From Opitutaceae bacterium (lineage in GTDB: Bacteria > Verrucomicrobiota > Verrucomicrobiia > Opitutales > Opitutaceae): a DNA stretch of 64,000 bases. Below are positions 16,569-26,579 of this stretch, in pieces. A program made the translations under genes and the position numbers. The stretch lies in assembly GCA_028284235.1 (NCBI GenBank), contig JANQSC010000028.1, forward strand, positions 1 to 64,000, given 5' to 3'. The notes under the pieces were generated by a model. It worked only from the letters and a program-made list of their open reading frames with translations. It was not told the origin of the DNA and ran no database searches. How positions within the stretch are numbered: the stretch's first letter is position 1; each line of letters opens with the position of its first letter.

Positions 16569-17474
16569 ATGGCGGCGATATCTTTAATCGCAAACGGTTT
16601 GTGCAAGCCAGAAGGGCCGATCTGTCTCGAGGATGGGAGTTGGGTCGTGACTGAGATGGGGGCTGGTTGCCTGACGTGGATAAATGAAAACGGATCTTTG
16701 AGAAGACGAATCGCCGTAACAGGACGACCTAATGGGATTGCACTTGATTGCGATGGCGCTCTTTGGGTTGCGGAGTCTAGGTTCCCGTCACTATTGAGAG
16801 TGTCACTAAACGGTGAAGTCGATGAAGTTTCGGTGGGTAGCGATGAATTGGACTTTTTATGGCCAAATGATCTTTGTATTGGTCCCGACGGGGCTTTGTA
16901 TATTACAGACTCTGGTGTTCTGCTAAACGATTTTGAGGGAAAAGGTTTGCCTAGTGAAAAAAGAGCTAAAAAAATAGACGGAAGGATTTTTCGTTTCGAT
17001 ATAGAAAATGGAAGGTGTGAGTGCTTAACTCGCGGTTTGAGGTTCGCGAATGGAATAGCATTTGACGCTTCTAATGCATTTGTTTACGTATCGGAAACTC
17101 TGACTGGTAATATATATCGATACCGTTTTTATGGTAGTGGTGGGCTAGGATCAAGGGAACTGTTTGCTAATGTTATGTCCAGACCGATATCGGAATGGGA
17201 CAAAATTGCGGGACCAGATGGAATGGCATTTGATGAGAATGGAATGCTCTATGTTTGTGTATTGGAACAGGGAGATGTCACTATCGTAGACCCGAATGGT
17301 GATATTCTGGAACGCGTGCCACTTGTCGGAAATTTCCCCACGAACATTGCGTTTGGTGGTGGAGATCGTTCTTTCGCGATTGTGACTGAAGTGCAACGGG
17401 GGGAGTTGCTAAAGATTCAAGTTGGAGCGCGCGGGCTACCTTTAAACAGAACCGCAGAGAGTACAAATACATGA
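16569..17474 (+). CDS. SMP-30/gluconolactonase/LRE family protein
   Basis: The 301-residue six-bladed beta-propeller has the family metal ligands: Glu15 in KPEGP, the Asn of LRFANGIAF and the Asp of AGPDGMAFD; WPNDLCIGPDGALYITD gives a further blade motif. These enzymes hydrolyse sugar lactones such as gluconolactone, using a divalent metal. There is no signal peptide, so it acts in the cytoplasm, where it would open a lactone made by one of the two Gfo/Idh dehydrogenases. It starts 3 bp after the isomerase stop and is clearly in the same operon. Confidence 0.88.
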   Translation: MAAISLIANGLCKPEGPICLEDGSWVVTEMGAGCLTWINENGSLRRRIAVTGRPNGIALDCDGALWVAESRFPSLLRVSLNGEVDEVSVGSDELDFLWPNDLCIGPDGALYITDSGVLLNDFEGKGLPSEKRAKKIDGRIFRFDIENGRCECLTRGLRFANGIAFDASNAFVYVSETLTGNIYRYRFYGSGGLGSRELFANVMSRPISEWDKIAGPDGMAFDENGMLYVCVLEQGDVTIVDPNGDILERVPLVGNFPTNIAFGGGDRSFAIVTEVQRGELLKIQVGARGLPLNRTAESTNT

Positions 17475-17478
17475 TGTA

Positions 17479-18564
17479 ATGGCGAATAAATTGCGCATAG
17501 GAATCATCGGTGCTGGAAAAGTCGCTACATTGCATGCTAAAGCTATAAAATCATCGAAGCACTTTACTCTAGTGGGGATTTGCGGTGGAAATTCACGGAG
17601 GACTAAGACTTTGGCAAACTTGTTCCAAGTGCCCGCGTTCACTGATATAGGAGTATTCATCGATAAATCAAAACTAGACGTTGTATCTGTGTGCACTCCT
17701 CATCCTCTGCATGCAATTACAAGCGTCCCGTTTTTGGAGAAAGGCGTGCATGTAATAGTAGAGAAACCAATGGCTACCTCGGTGAAGGATTGCGATATTA
17801 TGATCGAAGCTTCAAAAAAAGGCGGTAGTATATTGGGAGTGATTTCGCAACGTCGCTATTTTGCTCCATGTATGAGGATTAAGAAGGCTGTTGAAGATGG
17901 TCGTATTGGGAAGCCGATAATTGGCACTGTTAATATGTATGGGTGGCGGGACAAGAGATATTACTCAAGCGATGCTTGGCGCGGAACATGGTCTGGCGAA
18001 GGTGGTGGAGTACTTGTAAACCAAGCGATTCACCAGCTCGATTTGCTTCTTTGGTATATGGGCCCCCCCGTTGAGGTATTTGGAATTTGGGACAATTTAA
18101 ATCATCCTTACATTGAAGTTGATGATACAGCGGTTGCGGTGATCAGGTTTGCGAGTGGGGCTCTTGGTAGTGTTGTAGTAAGCAACTCTCTGAACCCGCC
18201 GTTGTACGGGAATGTGAGAGTGCATGGCGATAATGGATCGAGCTTGGGTGTGATAACAGATTCTGGGGAGATGTTTGTAGCGGGTGTTAGTGAAATGTCA
18301 TCTCCTCCTTTGAATGATTTGTGGCTGGTCCCTGGGCAGGAGTGCCCACTATCAAAGTGGGCCGAAGTAGATCATCAGTATTTTAAACAGTTTCCAGAGT
18401 CCGAGCATTACCATCGCATGCAACTCGATGATTTTGCTCATTCGATAGCGTCGGGGGAGAGTCCAGCGGTATCTGGTGCGGATGGTAGGAGGGCTGTAGA
18501 GCTTATTTCCGCAATCTATGAGGCGAACCAAACAAAAAATTTGGTCAAAATAGAGGGATCGTGA
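17479..18564 (+). CDS. Gfo/Idh/MocA family oxidoreductase (second copy)
   Basis: The 361-residue protein has the Rossmann motif GIIGAGKVA (residues 8-16), a canonical EKP motif (Glu95-Lys96-Pro97 in IVEKPMAT) and the family signature NQAIHQLDLLLW (Asn181, His185, Asp188). Unlike the first copy it keeps the standard EKP triad. It is NAD(P)-dependent and likely oxidises a sugar or inositol carbon. It begins 4 bp after the lactonase stop, so dehydrogenase and lactonase are made together, an arrangement that suggests dehydrogenation to a lactone followed by hydrolysis. Confidence 0.88.
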   Translation: MANKLRIGIIGAGKVATLHAKAIKSSKHFTLVGICGGNSRRTKTLANLFQVPAFTDIGVFIDKSKLDVVSVCTPHPLHAITSVPFLEKGVHVIVEKPMATSVKDCDIMIEASKKGGSILGVISQRRYFAPCMRIKKAVEDGRIGKPIIGTVNMYGWRDKRYYSSDAWRGTWSGEGGGVLVNQAIHQLDLLLWYMGPPVEVFGIWDNLNHPYIEVDDTAVAVIRFASGALGSVVVSNSLNPPLYGNVRVHGDNGSSLGVITDSGEMFVAGVSEMSSPPLNDLWLVPGQECPLSKWAEVDHQYFKQFPESEHYHRMQLDDFAHSIASGESPAVSGADGRRAVELISAIYEANQTKNLVKIEGS

Positions 18565-18618
18565 TTGAATCCTAAATAAGCAATTATGTTTCAGCGTACC
18601 TGAGTGTAAGGATATTTT

Positions 18619-20844
18619 ATGACGATCCGGATTATGGTTTCTGCATTAAAAATTGAGACTATTTGTAAATATTTATGTATAAATACTTGCTCACTATTAT
18701 TTCACGTTTTGTTATCAATTGGATTGTGTTCGTCAATATTGAGTGCTCAAGAAATTGAGGATCCAAGTCAAAATATAAATTTTGCCGAACATATTGCACC
18801 TATAGTCTATGAGAACTGTACTCCGTGTCACCGTTCTGATGGGGTCGCTCCATTTCGTATTTCTAGCTATCAGGATGTTAGACGGCGTTCTAGACAAATA
18901 TCAGATGTCGTAGCGTCAAAATATATGCCACCTTGGAAGCCAGATGCTGGGTACGGACCAAAAGTCATTGGGGAGCGACGACTAACAGATGAGCAAATAA
19001 AACAAATTCAAGCCTGGGACGAAACTGGTGCGAAACCCGGAGATTTAAGTAGGGCTCCTGAGGCGCCTCAATTTTCAAGTACCTGGCAACTGGGGCAACC
19101 AGATCTTATTGTTTCCCTTGGGGAGGATTACTTGCTTCCAGCTGAAGGGAGCGATGTTTATCGGAATTTTTCTATCCCCTTACAGCTTAGTAAACGAAAA
19201 TATGTTCGCGCCTTGGAGTTTTTGCCCCGTTCTCAGCTAGTTATTCATCATGCTGTTATAATGGTGGATCAGACTTCAGGTTCAAGGGATCGTGATGCTC
19301 TTGATCCAGCGCCTGGGTTCGATGGAATGGGTTTCGGAAGCTCCTCAGTTCCTGATGGGCAGTTCGTGGGCTGGACACCAGGCCAAGATCCGTTTGTCTC
19401 TTTTCCGGGAACTGCATGGAAAATCGAACCAGGTTCGGATTTAGTAATCGAACTTCACATGCTGCCTTCGGGCAAAGTTGAAACTGTTAATCCCAAGATT
19501 GGATTCTATTTTACTGATACTCCTCCTGAACGACCTACTCAAGTGATCTCACTCCGTCAGTTTGAAATTGATATAGCTCCAGGAGAATCTAATTATATGG
19601 TGGAACAGGAGTTCGTTGTTCCAGTCGATGTTGAGGTGCTGGGAGTGTATCCTCACGCTCACCTATTGGGTAAGGAGCTGAATGTCTTCTCGACGTTTCC
19701 GGATGGTAGCAAGAATTGGCTTATCCGGATTTCTGATTGGGACTTTAATTGGCAGGCGGACTATCGATTTGAAGTACCAATGAGGATACCAAGCGGTTCT
19801 AAAATCCACATGAGCTACCGTTATGATAATTCTTCTGATAATATCAGGAACCCTAGTACTCCACCTAGGAGGGTGAAGGGTGGCTGGAAATCCACTGATG
19901 AGATGGCGGAGGCAACTATTCAGCTGATGCTCCAGAATGAGCAGGGGGTTCACGCAATTCGTGAAGCTCAGGCAGCATACGATGTTAATGCAGCAGGAGG
20001 ATTGTCGCTCTACGCATATAATTTGGGGACGTACTTTGACCTTCAAGGAGTCTTGGAGAAGGCGGCGGATATGTATTCACGCGCGATTCGAGAAGATCCA
20101 AATTTCGCAAGCGCTCTATATAGGTTAGGTTATGTGTTGGAGCGCATGGGGCATTTTGAAGCAGCTCAAGACCGGTACACAAGTGCTATTGCGATTAGGC
20201 CGGAAATGACCTCGCCGTATCTTGGTCTCGCAAGAATTTACTTTCAAAAAGGCTTTCGTACGTTGGCGAAATGGGAGCTTGAGAAAGTGCTTGAGTGGGA
20301 AGACTATAACTTTGAAGCCCGTGTAAGTCTGGCTAGAATTTTTGCCGATCAATCTAAGGAGGGTGACGCAGTTCAGTTGCTCAAACTAGGACTTGTTTAT
20401 CACAGTGAAAATCCATACTACCATATGGAGTTAGGCAAGCTTTACTATTCTCGCCGGGAATTGGATCAGGCTCTAGAACACCTTCAATTTGCCTACGAAA
20501 AAGAAGTTGTCCAGGATCGCCCGTTGTCTCAATCGGATTTGCACAAGCTCAGATCCGAAGCTTTGTTTTCCATTGGGCTTGTTTTTGAGGCTAAGCACGA
20601 ACTTGTACAGGCTCTCGAATACTACGATAGGGCTATCGCTGAGATGGCTCATCACGTTAATGCTCACTTGGCTTCGGCTGATCTTATGCTGAGAATGGGA
20701 AATCGAATCGGGGCTGCAGATCGTCTAAAATTATTTCTTGAAATTCCGCATGTATTAAGGCCATCGACTGAGGAGATTGTTGCTTTTGGAAAGGGGCAAG
20801 AGTGGAATGTTCTCCTTTATAAGGCAGGAGTTATTTCTCGATAG
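18619..20844 (+). CDS. Exported cytochrome c - copper monooxygenase-like - TPR fusion protein
   Basis: The 741-residue protein has four parts. Residues 1-43 form a signal peptide. Residues about 50-140 form a cytochrome c domain with one heme site C67-TP-C70-H71. Residues about 160-430 resemble copper type II ascorbate-dependent monooxygenases (PHM/DBM): paired His210-His211 (IHHAVIM), His280 (ELHMLPSG), His346-x-His348 (YPHAHLLGKE) and a candidate methionine ligand Met429 (STDEM). Residues about 455-740 are tetratricopeptide repeats. The layout suggests a periplasmic heme-copper enzyme with a protein-interaction tail. It follows the second dehydrogenase by 54 bp; its link to sugar use is unknown. 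Confidence 0.8.
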   Translation: MTIRIMVSALKIETICKYLCINTCSLLFHVLLSIGLCSSILSAQEIEDPSQNINFAEHIAPIVYENCTPCHRSDGVAPFRISSYQDVRRRSRQISDVVASKYMPPWKPDAGYGPKVIGERRLTDEQIKQIQAWDETGAKPGDLSRAPEAPQFSSTWQLGQPDLIVSLGEDYLLPAEGSDVYRNFSIPLQLSKRKYVRALEFLPRSQLVIHHAVIMVDQTSGSRDRDALDPAPGFDGMGFGSSSVPDGQFVGWTPGQDPFVSFPGTAWKIEPGSDLVIELHMLPSGKVETVNPKIGFYFTDTPPERPTQVISLRQFEIDIAPGESNYMVEQEFVVPVDVEVLGVYPHAHLLGKELNVFSTFPDGSKNWLIRISDWDFNWQADYRFEVPMRIPSGSKIHMSYRYDNSSDNIRNPSTPPRRVKGGWKSTDEMAEATIQLMLQNEQGVHAIREAQAAYDVNAAGGLSLYAYNLGTYFDLQGVLEKAADMYSRAIREDPNFASALYRLGYVLERMGHFEAAQDRYTSAIAIRPEMTSPYLGLARIYFQKGFRTLAKWELEKVLEWEDYNFEARVSLARIFADQSKEGDAVQLLKLGLVYHSENPYYHMELGKLYYSRRELDQALEHLQFAYEKEVVQDRPLSQSDLHKLRSEALFSIGLVFEAKHELVQALEYYDRAIAEMAHHVNAHLASADLMLRMGNRIGAADRLKLFLEIPHVLRPSTEEIVAFGKGQEWNVLLYKAGVISR

Positions 20845-21047
20845 ATTATTGAAGGACAAATGAAATCTTCTACGGACTGATTACGAGAGTGGATCTCTTT
20901 GTTTTGAACGATACTGTGATGAGTGTTTTTCCGATGGGTAGAGGATTGTAGGAGCATCTATCGAGCAGGCATGGCATTTCCCTTGAGACGTAATTCGTGT
21001 TTCGTACAGAGATTCATACTGCTTGAATACGTCCGTTGAAAAAAACA
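20845..21047. other. Non-coding spacer after the fusion gene
   Basis: About 200 bp with no convincing reading frame and no clear terminator hairpin. It leads to operator copy 3. Confidence 0.3.
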
Positions 21048-21062
21048 TTTAAACTGTCAAAT
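21048..21062 (+). promoter_or_regulatory. Operator-like motif copy 3 (before the beta-propeller gene)
   Basis: TTTAAACTGTCAAAT, sharing the core ACTGTCAAAT with copies 1 and 2, and lying 55 bp before the ATG at 21118. The left arm carries one extra A, so the dyad is weaker than in copy 1. Confidence 0.5.
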
Positions 21063-21117
21063 AACTTAAATTGGAAGATATTTGAGTTTGTTTAACTATA
21101 TCTCTAATTCTAGAAAC

Positions 21118-22449
21118 ATGAATAGGAGACAGTTTTTAGCCCGATCTTCATCCGGCATAATTTTCAGTAGTTTGCCTTTTGGTGTTTTAAGTGCTCGTGC
21201 GAGTTATTCTGACAAAAAAAGGATAGAGTTCGAACCCTATCGTTCTGGGAAGACAATGGGAAAGATTCTAAAAATAACACCTGATGATGGGTTTTACGTC
21301 CATACTTATTACGATATTTGCCCATTTAGTCCTTCGGGAAAATATGTTCTGGTGACTAAGCTTCCCTTTCAGGGGAAAAGTCCTGTAATGGGGGATTTAG
21401 CGAAGGTTTGTTTAATCGATTTGGAAGAACAAACGATTAGAACGATTTATACTACGAAATGTTGGGGATTTCAGGTTGGAGCAAATGCTCAATGGGGTGT
21501 AAATGATAGATTTGTTTACACTAATGATATTTTAACTGATCGGGCAGTGTGTGTGCGAATTGATCTGGAGACGGGAGATGTGCTAGCATACGATGGACCG
21601 AAATATGATATAGCGCCGGATGCTTCGTGCGTGATTAGTCCGTCGCTAGAGTTGATGGACTACACGCAAGGTGGTTATGGAGCCCCAAGAAATCCGGGAA
21701 AAAGCTATAGGTTGAGTCCTGGAGCGGCGAGTGATGAGGGAATTTGGAAAACAGATCTCGTGTCAAAGGAAACGAAGCTGTTTCTAAGTCTTGAATCAGC
21801 ATCAAAAAGTTTGAGTAAACCGGAATTTTATGAGGGTGGGACATTCTACTTTTGGCACAGCAAGTTTAATCGACAAAACACAAGGATTATGCAAGTTGTT
21901 CGTTGTATATTTCCGAAAGATGTGGTTGATCGAGTGCCAGAAAAAATGGGGCGTAATCCGTCTGTTATTACGTTAGATGTTGATGGTAAAAACATTAAAG
22001 AAACAGTGACTGAAAAACAGTGGGAAGCGGGAGGACATCACCCGAATTGGCATCCTGATGGAGAGCATATAGTCATGAATCTCGTACCATTCTGGTTAGG
22101 CGATTCTACTCTCAGGTTTTGCAAAATGAAGTATGACGGGTCTGATTTTAGTATCATGAGCAATAAGTATGAAGGTAGTGGCCATCCTTCAGTTGATATC
22201 ACTGGAAAGTATTTGTTGTCTGATGCTTACCCGCATGAGAAATTTGCAAATGATGGTGAAGTGCCTATTAGGCTAATTGACTTAGAACTCGATCATGAGG
22301 AGCATATATGTAGTGTGTTTATCGATGTAAAAGGTCCAAGGTGTGATTCTCACCCCGTGTGGAGTAGGGATTCAAAAAAGGTGTGTTTTAATGGGGCCCC
22401 TGGGGGAAATAGGCAAGTATTCATCGCGAATTTAGAGGGTGTTTTGTGA
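21118..22449 (+). CDS. Tat-exported beta-propeller protein, oligogalacturonate lyase-like
   Basis: The 443-residue protein opens with a twin-arginine signal (MNRRQFLARSSSGI), so it is exported folded. The rest shows repeated TolB/WD-like strands: CPFSPSGKYVLV, HHPNWHPDGEHIVMNL, GHPSVDITGKYLLSD and SHPVWSRDSKKVCFNG. The histidine-rich HHPNWHPDG and GHPSVD stretches recall the metal site of oligogalacturonate lyases (PL22), which split short pectin fragments, but the similarity is fold-level and the activity unproven. The ATG at 21118 is chosen so that the RR motif sits at the N-terminus; the frame is open to 21082. It stands alone between operator copies 3 and 4. Confidence 0.55.
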   Translation: MNRRQFLARSSSGIIFSSLPFGVLSARASYSDKKRIEFEPYRSGKTMGKILKITPDDGFYVHTYYDICPFSPSGKYVLVTKLPFQGKSPVMGDLAKVCLIDLEEQTIRTIYTTKCWGFQVGANAQWGVNDRFVYTNDILTDRAVCVRIDLETGDVLAYDGPKYDIAPDASCVISPSLELMDYTQGGYGAPRNPGKSYRLSPGAASDEGIWKTDLVSKETKLFLSLESASKSLSKPEFYEGGTFYFWHSKFNRQNTRIMQVVRCIFPKDVVDRVPEKMGRNPSVITLDVDGKNIKETVTEKQWEAGGHHPNWHPDGEHIVMNLVPFWLGDSTLRFCKMKYDGSDFSIMSNKYEGSGHPSVDITGKYLLSDAYPHEKFANDGEVPIRLIDLELDHEEHICSVFIDVKGPRCDSHPVWSRDSKKVCFNGAPGGNRQVFIANLEGVL

Positions 22450-23208
22450 TAGAGAACTTAGTTGCGAGGTCTCAAAGCTGTGTTGTTCCTTTTGATTCCG
22501 ATCATCCAATGCGTATCTGAGTGGATAAGGAAATTGAACCTTCTTCGATGGGTAGCTATCTGTTTCTCGTATGATTGATCACGGTTTTGTTGCTCCCGGT
22601 GGGTGAACCGGGTCGTAGGGATTAAGTTGTAAAGGCCGATAGCTGTTGGTATTGAGTGATTTGCGTGATTGCTGTGGGTTTGTTGATGTTAGTGCGGTAG
22701 AGCATAGATTTTTTGTTAACGGAAGGGGCGATGATTCTGTCTCGTTAGTTAGGAATGCGAAGGCTCGTTAGAATTTTGATCCGTTTGCGTATCAGCATTT
22801 CCCGTCGTGATTTCGAGGTGTAAAAGCGACTTGTTAAGAGCTTAGGGGTCGGTTGTTGGGGGTGGTTAGTAATCACACCCCCCCCCAGCAGCCACAACGG
22901 ACTAGGTGGCGAGTCGATTCACTAAACTGTCAAACTGAATAGAGGTTGAGGACGGAGCTTACGCCTTCAATAGTCTATTGCAAGAGGTGAACAGATTGAG
23001 AAAATCTAAGATGAGATATAGCTTCATTCAATTTATAATATTATGCGCTAGAATTAATAAGTTATTTTTTAGAATTACGAACAGTAACTTTTTGTAAGAT
23101 AAAAATAGAAAATAATTATAAGGAGAAAATTGTAATAGGTACTTTGTTATTGCATCGAGAAGTTGTTGTTAATGACAAAGAAACACTGTACTGAATAACT
23201 AACTACGA
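22450..23208. other. Long intergenic region before the TonB receptor
   Basis: About 760 bp without a convincing gene. It holds a 9-C homopolymer at 22878-22886 whose bases pair with a G-rich stretch near 22857-22863 (GGGGGTG/CACCCCC hairpin), then operator copy 4 at 22922, then a very AT-rich leader of about 270 bp. A strong Shine-Dalgarno-like AAGGAG at 23120-23125 is followed only by TTG-TAA, not by a gene start. Confidence 0.4.
22922..22939 (+). promoter_or_regulatory. Operator-like motif copy 4 (before the TonB receptor)
   Basis: CTAAACTGTCAAACTGAA, matching copies 1 and 2 across most of 18 positions and lying 270 bp before the receptor start, a distance similar to copies 2 and 5 from their genes. 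Confidence 0.55.
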
Positions 23209-26200
23209 ATGAACAACCCACAAAGAACCCTACCAATGAAATTGTCGTATGTAACGATGTTTGATGACTCGAAAATTGCTAGATTTAGGATTTTGAAAAA
23301 TTTCCTGAATCTATTTACTATAATCAGTGTAGTAACAGCAAATACAATTATAACAGCTCAAGATTCGGATGACGAAGTTTTTGTGCTTTCTCCATTTGCA
23401 GTAGAAGCCGGTGAAGATGTTGGATATGTAGCGACTAGTACACTGGCGGGTACGCGTATTAAGACGGAGATGAAGGATCTGGCAAATTCTATTACGGTAG
23501 CGACCAGACAGATGATGGATGACTTAAATGCGAACGACGGAGCGGAGCTGTTCCAGCATTTAGGTAACCTTGAGTCAGGAGGAATTGATGGAAACTATTC
23601 AGGTACGGATACAAGCGCGTCCTATATTAACCACACTTTGCCATCCCGTGATCCATCTACCGCTAATCGTATTCGTGGATTGGCTAGTGCAGATAACACG
23701 CGCAATTTCTTTGCTACGGGAATCACTTTTGATGGTTACAGCGTTAGTCGTGTTGATGTTAACCGAGGAGCCAACTCCACTTTATTCGGTCTTGGCTCTC
23801 CGGGGGGGATTATCAATCACCAATCAGTAGGAGCGATTTTTGATGATACAAATCAAATTGGTCTAAATTATGGTTCGTTTGGATCGCATCGAATTACTAC
23901 GGATATCAATAGGGTTTTGCTCGAGGACAAGCTAGCTGTTCGTTTTGCCGGCCTCTATGAGCAGCGAGAGTGGAGGCAAGAGCCGACGTTCGATCGTGAC
24001 AAGAGAGCGTTGATCGCGTTGAATTTTAAGCCAAGTGAACGTGGCAATTTTAAATTGAGCTACGAAAGTGGAGCGATTGATGCCCGTAGACCCCGTCCGA
24101 ATGGACCTGCGGATACGTTAACTCGTTGGTGGGAGCCTCAGTCTATCGACCCAGAAACTGGCCAGCGTATTACGCATAATCCTCTAGTCGATAATTTTCG
24201 TGATATAGATAGGGATGTTTTGAGGGCGCCAGGTTACTGGTTCTCTTACACTGGAGTTTTGTATGACTATGATTCAACAGGAGAATCGTCTCATGCGCAA
24301 CTTGCTTGGTATCTAAACTTCCCTTCGAGGGATGAATCTGGTCTCTCATTCCAGTCAAGCCTAATATCGCTAACTATGGGTGAGCAGTACTATCCTTCTG
24401 CAACTGCTGCGGCGAATGGCATCGAGCACGGGAGTTTCTGGGGAAATGCAGAGGTGTTGGATCGATCGATTTTCGATTATGTGAATCATTTAATCGATGG
24501 CCCAAACAAGGGGGAGTGGGAGAATTTCAATGTAATTAACGCTTCGTACGACCACAGCTGGCAATTTAACTGGGGCCATGCCGGTGTTGAGTTGGCGTTT
24601 GCTGATGAGAGTGTTTATCGCGCGTATTTCGATACGTTTCCTCGTGTTCGTGGATATGCTCTTAACATTGATTTGAATACTCATCGACAGGATGGATTTG
24701 AAAACCCAAATTTCGGCCGCGCGTTCATGGCAGGGGAAGTCGATCGGAATGATACCTTTAATGATCGTAAAACACTGCGCGCAACGGGATTTACAGAAGT
24801 TGACTTCACCCGTTCAGACAATCGTTTCGTCAATTGGCTCGGTAGGCAGCAGACAACGGTGTTCGGACAGGACTATGTTAGGGATAGTTTTGGTATGAGC
24901 AGTGGTAACCGCATGCACGAGGACTATATCCGAGAGGTTACTGGCGGAACGAATCTAAACCAGAGAATTGGTCAAGCCAGAATATACGTTGCGCTCAGTC
25001 CGGATTTGTCGAACCGCGATTCTCCGGTCGGAGCGAACATACAGCCGGTAGACTACTTGCTTGATGATACTGAAACCACTGGATGGAGATTCACCGGTGA
25101 CAGTATAGAGACTGGAATTCCAGCAATGGTATATGATGTGAGGAATGATTTTGAAACTGCGCGGATGCTCGCGGATAGTGTAAATCTTACTCGATCTAAT
25201 ACAAATTCACTCGCACTGGTTCACCAGGGCCGGTTTTTTGATGGTGGGTTAGTTGCTACTTATGGAGCTCGGAATGATCGTGTTCGAAATTACGGGCATA
25301 CAGGTATCACGAGAAATGCCTTTAACTTGATTGATGTTCCATCTCTTGAATTGGGCGCCGACCCAAATCAGTACTTTGAGGCCAACACCCAATCCTTAGG
25401 ATTGGCGTTGCATGTGGACAATTATGTAAATCTGCCCGGGGGTCTGGGGCTGAGCTTCCATTGGGGCGAAGCTGAGAACTTTCAAATTGTTAATCCCAGG
25501 ACGGACATTTTTGGAAATCCCATTGCGCCGCCTGGCGGAGACACTGTGGACAAGGGGTTCACGGTTAGTTCGAGGGATCGAAAACTGATTGCGAGGTTCA
25601 ACTGGTACGAATCGAACTCTACTAATACTGACTTCAGGCTTTTTCCTTTTACGCAAAACACTGATAGGCTTGTTGTTCAATACAACACTCAGGAGGAGCG
25701 GGACGCGGCCGGATGGCAAGGCCCTCCAGACTCTTACAAAGAGCTTACGAACTGGACAATTGTCGATGCGCCCGAGAGTATCAGCGGCCAGAGAGTTGAG
25801 CAGGTGGGAGCGCCTCCGATAAGCGATACTCAGTCGACATCGTCTGAAGGAATGGAACTGGAGGTCACCTTTTCACCAAATCAAAATTTGACGACTTCAT
25901 TCAATGTCGCGAGACAAGAGGCTTCTCGCAGCAACATTGGTCCGGCGCAGAAGGAGTACATCGCGTTAAGGAGCCCAGAATGGATTGATGGGGCCGGTAG
26001 AGTGTTGATAGCGGACAATTCTAATCAAACAGTAAATGTTCGGATCTTTGACAGTTTGTTAAATCAATTGAATTCGGCCCTTTCTAGGGAGGGTCAGCTA
26101 GTTCCTGAACTGGCGGAGTGGCATGCTAATTTTCTCGCGAATTACCGTTTCGACGACGATTCGCCGCTGAAGGGCTTCAATTTCGGTGGATCTCTCAATT

Positions 26201-26502
26201 GGATTGACGAGAAAGCGCTCGGCTATCCTATAGTCGAAGTGCTTTCAGAAAATGGAAGAACTATTGAGGTTCCGGATCTTGCAAATCCTTGGATGGACGA
26301 GGCTCGAACTCGATTGAACTTATTTTTCGGATACAAAAAGAGACTGAACGATAAGATTGACTGGAGATTGCAGCTCAACCTAAACAATGTCCTCGAAAGT
26401 GGTGAGGCGGTCACTGTTGGTGTTCAGCCGGATGGTCGTGCGCGTTCTGCTGTTTGGCGAGAGGGTATTACCTATAATCTACGATCAACATTCGATTTTT
26501 AG
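23209..26502 (+). CDS. TonB-dependent outer membrane receptor
   Basis: The 1097-residue protein has an N-terminal export region to about residue 50 (ending near TIITAQ), the lead-in VFVLSPFAVEAGEDVGYVA followed by TLAGTRI, a plug domain (ITVATRQMMDDL, RIRGLASADNTRNFFATG, VDVNRGANSTLFGLGSPGG) and a long beta-barrel ending in an aromatic C-terminus (RSTFDF). It imports a large or scarce ligand across the outer membrane using TonB energy. The LSPF...TLAGTR signature is typical of receptors expanded in Opitutae. With a sulfatase and an FG-GAP protein downstream, a poly- or oligosaccharide ligand is likely. Confidence 0.93.
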   Translation: MNNPQRTLPMKLSYVTMFDDSKIARFRILKNFLNLFTIISVVTANTIITAQDSDDEVFVLSPFAVEAGEDVGYVATSTLAGTRIKTEMKDLANSITVATRQMMDDLNANDGAELFQHLGNLESGGIDGNYSGTDTSASYINHTLPSRDPSTANRIRGLASADNTRNFFATGITFDGYSVSRVDVNRGANSTLFGLGSPGGIINHQSVGAIFDDTNQIGLNYGSFGSHRITTDINRVLLEDKLAVRFAGLYEQREWRQEPTFDRDKRALIALNFKPSERGNFKLSYESGAIDARRPRPNGPADTLTRWWEPQSIDPETGQRITHNPLVDNFRDIDRDVLRAPGYWFSYTGVLYDYDSTGESSHAQLAWYLNFPSRDESGLSFQSSLISLTMGEQYYPSATAAANGIEHGSFWGNAEVLDRSIFDYVNHLIDGPNKGEWENFNVINASYDHSWQFNWGHAGVELAFADESVYRAYFDTFPRVRGYALNIDLNTHRQDGFENPNFGRAFMAGEVDRNDTFNDRKTLRATGFTEVDFTRSDNRFVNWLGRQQTTVFGQDYVRDSFGMSSGNRMHEDYIREVTGGTNLNQRIGQARIYVALSPDLSNRDSPVGANIQPVDYLLDDTETTGWRFTGDSIETGIPAMVYDVRNDFETARMLADSVNLTRSNTNSLALVHQGRFFDGGLVATYGARNDRVRNYGHTGITRNAFNLIDVPSLELGADPNQYFEANTQSLGLALHVDNYVNLPGGLGLSFHWGEAENFQIVNPRTDIFGNPIAPPGGDTVDKGFTVSSRDRKLIARFNWYESNSTNTDFRLFPFTQNTDRLVVQYNTQEERDAAGWQGPPDSYKELTNWTIVDAPESISGQRVEQVGAPPISDTQSTSSEGMELEVTFSPNQNLTTSFNVARQEASRSNIGPAQKEYIALRSPEWIDGAGRVLIADNSNQTVNVRIFDSLLNQLNSALSREGQLVPELAEWHANFLANYRFDDDSPLKGFNFGGSLNWIDEKALGYPIVEVLSENGRTIEVPDLANPWMDEARTRLNLFFGYKKRLNDKIDWRLQLNLNNVLESGEAVTVGVQPDGRARSAVWREGITYNLRSTFDF

Positions 26503-26579
26503 GTTAAGGAATCTACTGACTAAACCAAATTGGGGATTCCGTGCGTGTGCTCGGTGTCCCCAACAATTAATATTCAGGA

